Position numbers and translations under genes: made by a program
In this document: positions 63,854 through 64,000 of the stretch, one piece after another
How the letters are laid out: every line of letters starts with the position of its first letter
How positions within the stretch are numbered: position 1 is the first letter of the stretch
Origin: Haloarcula marismortui ATCC 43049
GTDB lineage: Archaea; Halobacteriota; Halobacteria; Halobacteriales; Haloarculaceae
DNA: 64,000 nucleotides
Assembly: GCF_000011085.1 (NCBI RefSeq)
Contig: NC_006395.1
Location: 186,001-250,000 of the forward strand
Direction: 5' to 3'
The notes under the pieces: model-generated
The model's database searches: none
What the model was told of the DNA's origin: nothing
What the model saw: only the letters and a program-made list of their open reading frames with translations

Positions 63854-64000
63854 TCAGAAGTCCAGTGTCCGGTCGGCGTCACGGATTCGGGCGGTGACGC
63901 GGTCGTCCGACCAGACGGCCACGTCGTCGGCGATTTCGCTCTCGTCGACACCGCGCTCGGCCATTGCCGCGCCGTCCGCGACCATCTGTCCGTCCTGTTC
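63854..64000 (-). CDS. DsrE/DsrF-like protein, C-terminal part
   Basis: The window ends inside this gene; 48 codons and the stop (TGA, reverse of 63854-63856) are present. The readable part has DGQMVADGAAMAERGV and ends RDADRTLDF. Position two bases ahead of the TusB-like gene and the DsrE-type composition suggest a DsrE or DsrF subunit. The N-terminus and the catalytic Cys lie outside the window, so the call is tentative. Confidence 0.5.
   Translation of the reverse strand, partial: EQDGQMVADGAAMAERGVDESEIADDVAVWSDDRVTARIRDADRTLDF

Noticed and set aside
63610-63951. N-terminal extension of the XdhC-YqeB frame
   Set aside because: It overlaps the TusB-like and DsrE-like genes out of frame and encodes low-complexity basic sequence; the ATG at 63609 is the natural start.
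1-64000. tRNA, rRNA or intact insertion sequence
   Set aside because: Scanning by eye found no tRNA T-loop pattern with matching arms, no rRNA and no transposase motif. A tRNA or small non-coding RNA could still be missed without a covariance search.

Overview
The window reads as a haloarchaeon, most likely Haloarcula or a close relative. The proteins are acidic (rich in Asp and Glu). Exported proteins carry twin-arginine signals with lipoboxes. HTH-10 (bacterio-opsin-activator-like), HalOD1 and DUF7344-type regulators are present, and GC-rich genes are separated by AT-rich gaps. No rRNA, tRNA, CRISPR array or intact insertion sequence was recognised.

Layout. 1-2710: regulatory and surface genes (truncated COG1361-like exported protein, divergent TetR regulator, Tat lipoprotein, HalOD1 protein). 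3080-5173: a replication origin made of an Orc1/Cdc6 gene bracketed by about a dozen copies of one 20-22 bp box (core GTCCGC), with an AT-rich spacer between two inverted boxes. 5590-12239: mixed metabolic genes (HTH-10 regulator, lone NuoB, iron-type binding protein with an operator-like palindrome at its start, NADP-xylose dehydrogenase, lone PhnM). 12299-16236: a DUF7344 regulator, a winged-helix regulator and a CARDB surface protein.

16572-42568 is a large surface-polysaccharide or glycoprotein locus. It holds six glycosyltransferases (GT2 and GT4), a GT-C-like membrane protein, four alkaline-phosphatase/sulfatase-superfamily proteins without the formylglycine motif, two tailspike-like beta-helix paralogues, a triple-CBM6 Tat lipoprotein with a glycine-tyrosine tail, a Wzx-type flippase, a Gfo/Idh/MocA oxidoreductase and a sugar nucleotidyltransferase. 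A 57-residue membrane protein with a similar tail sits in a gap.

42669-49061: small proteins, a second DUF7344 regulator, a second HalOD1 protein and a 1054-residue receiver/multi-GAF/HTH-10 regulator. 49609-54629: a probable cell-shape module (rdfA, SMC-related sph, a zinc-ribbon gene at the ddfA position), then an NAD-synthetase-like protein with a degraded catalytic motif and a divergent second ribosomal S17e.

54749-64000: an amidohydrolase followed by a selenium-dependent molybdenum hydroxylase maturation region. It contains yqeC, mocA, ridA and a PhnDCE-like ABC transporter on one strand. On the other strand are tusA and selD. Then comes an XdhC-YqeB fusion translationally coupled to tusB and a DsrE-type gene. 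The markers yqeB, yqeC and selD with no selenocysteine genes in view point to a labile selenium cofactor rather than selenoproteins. The strongest leads for new biology are this locus (fused XdhC-YqeB, YedF functions split among small genes, embedded transporter), the box-rich origin, and the Gly-Tyr-tailed surface proteins with the tailspike-like pair.
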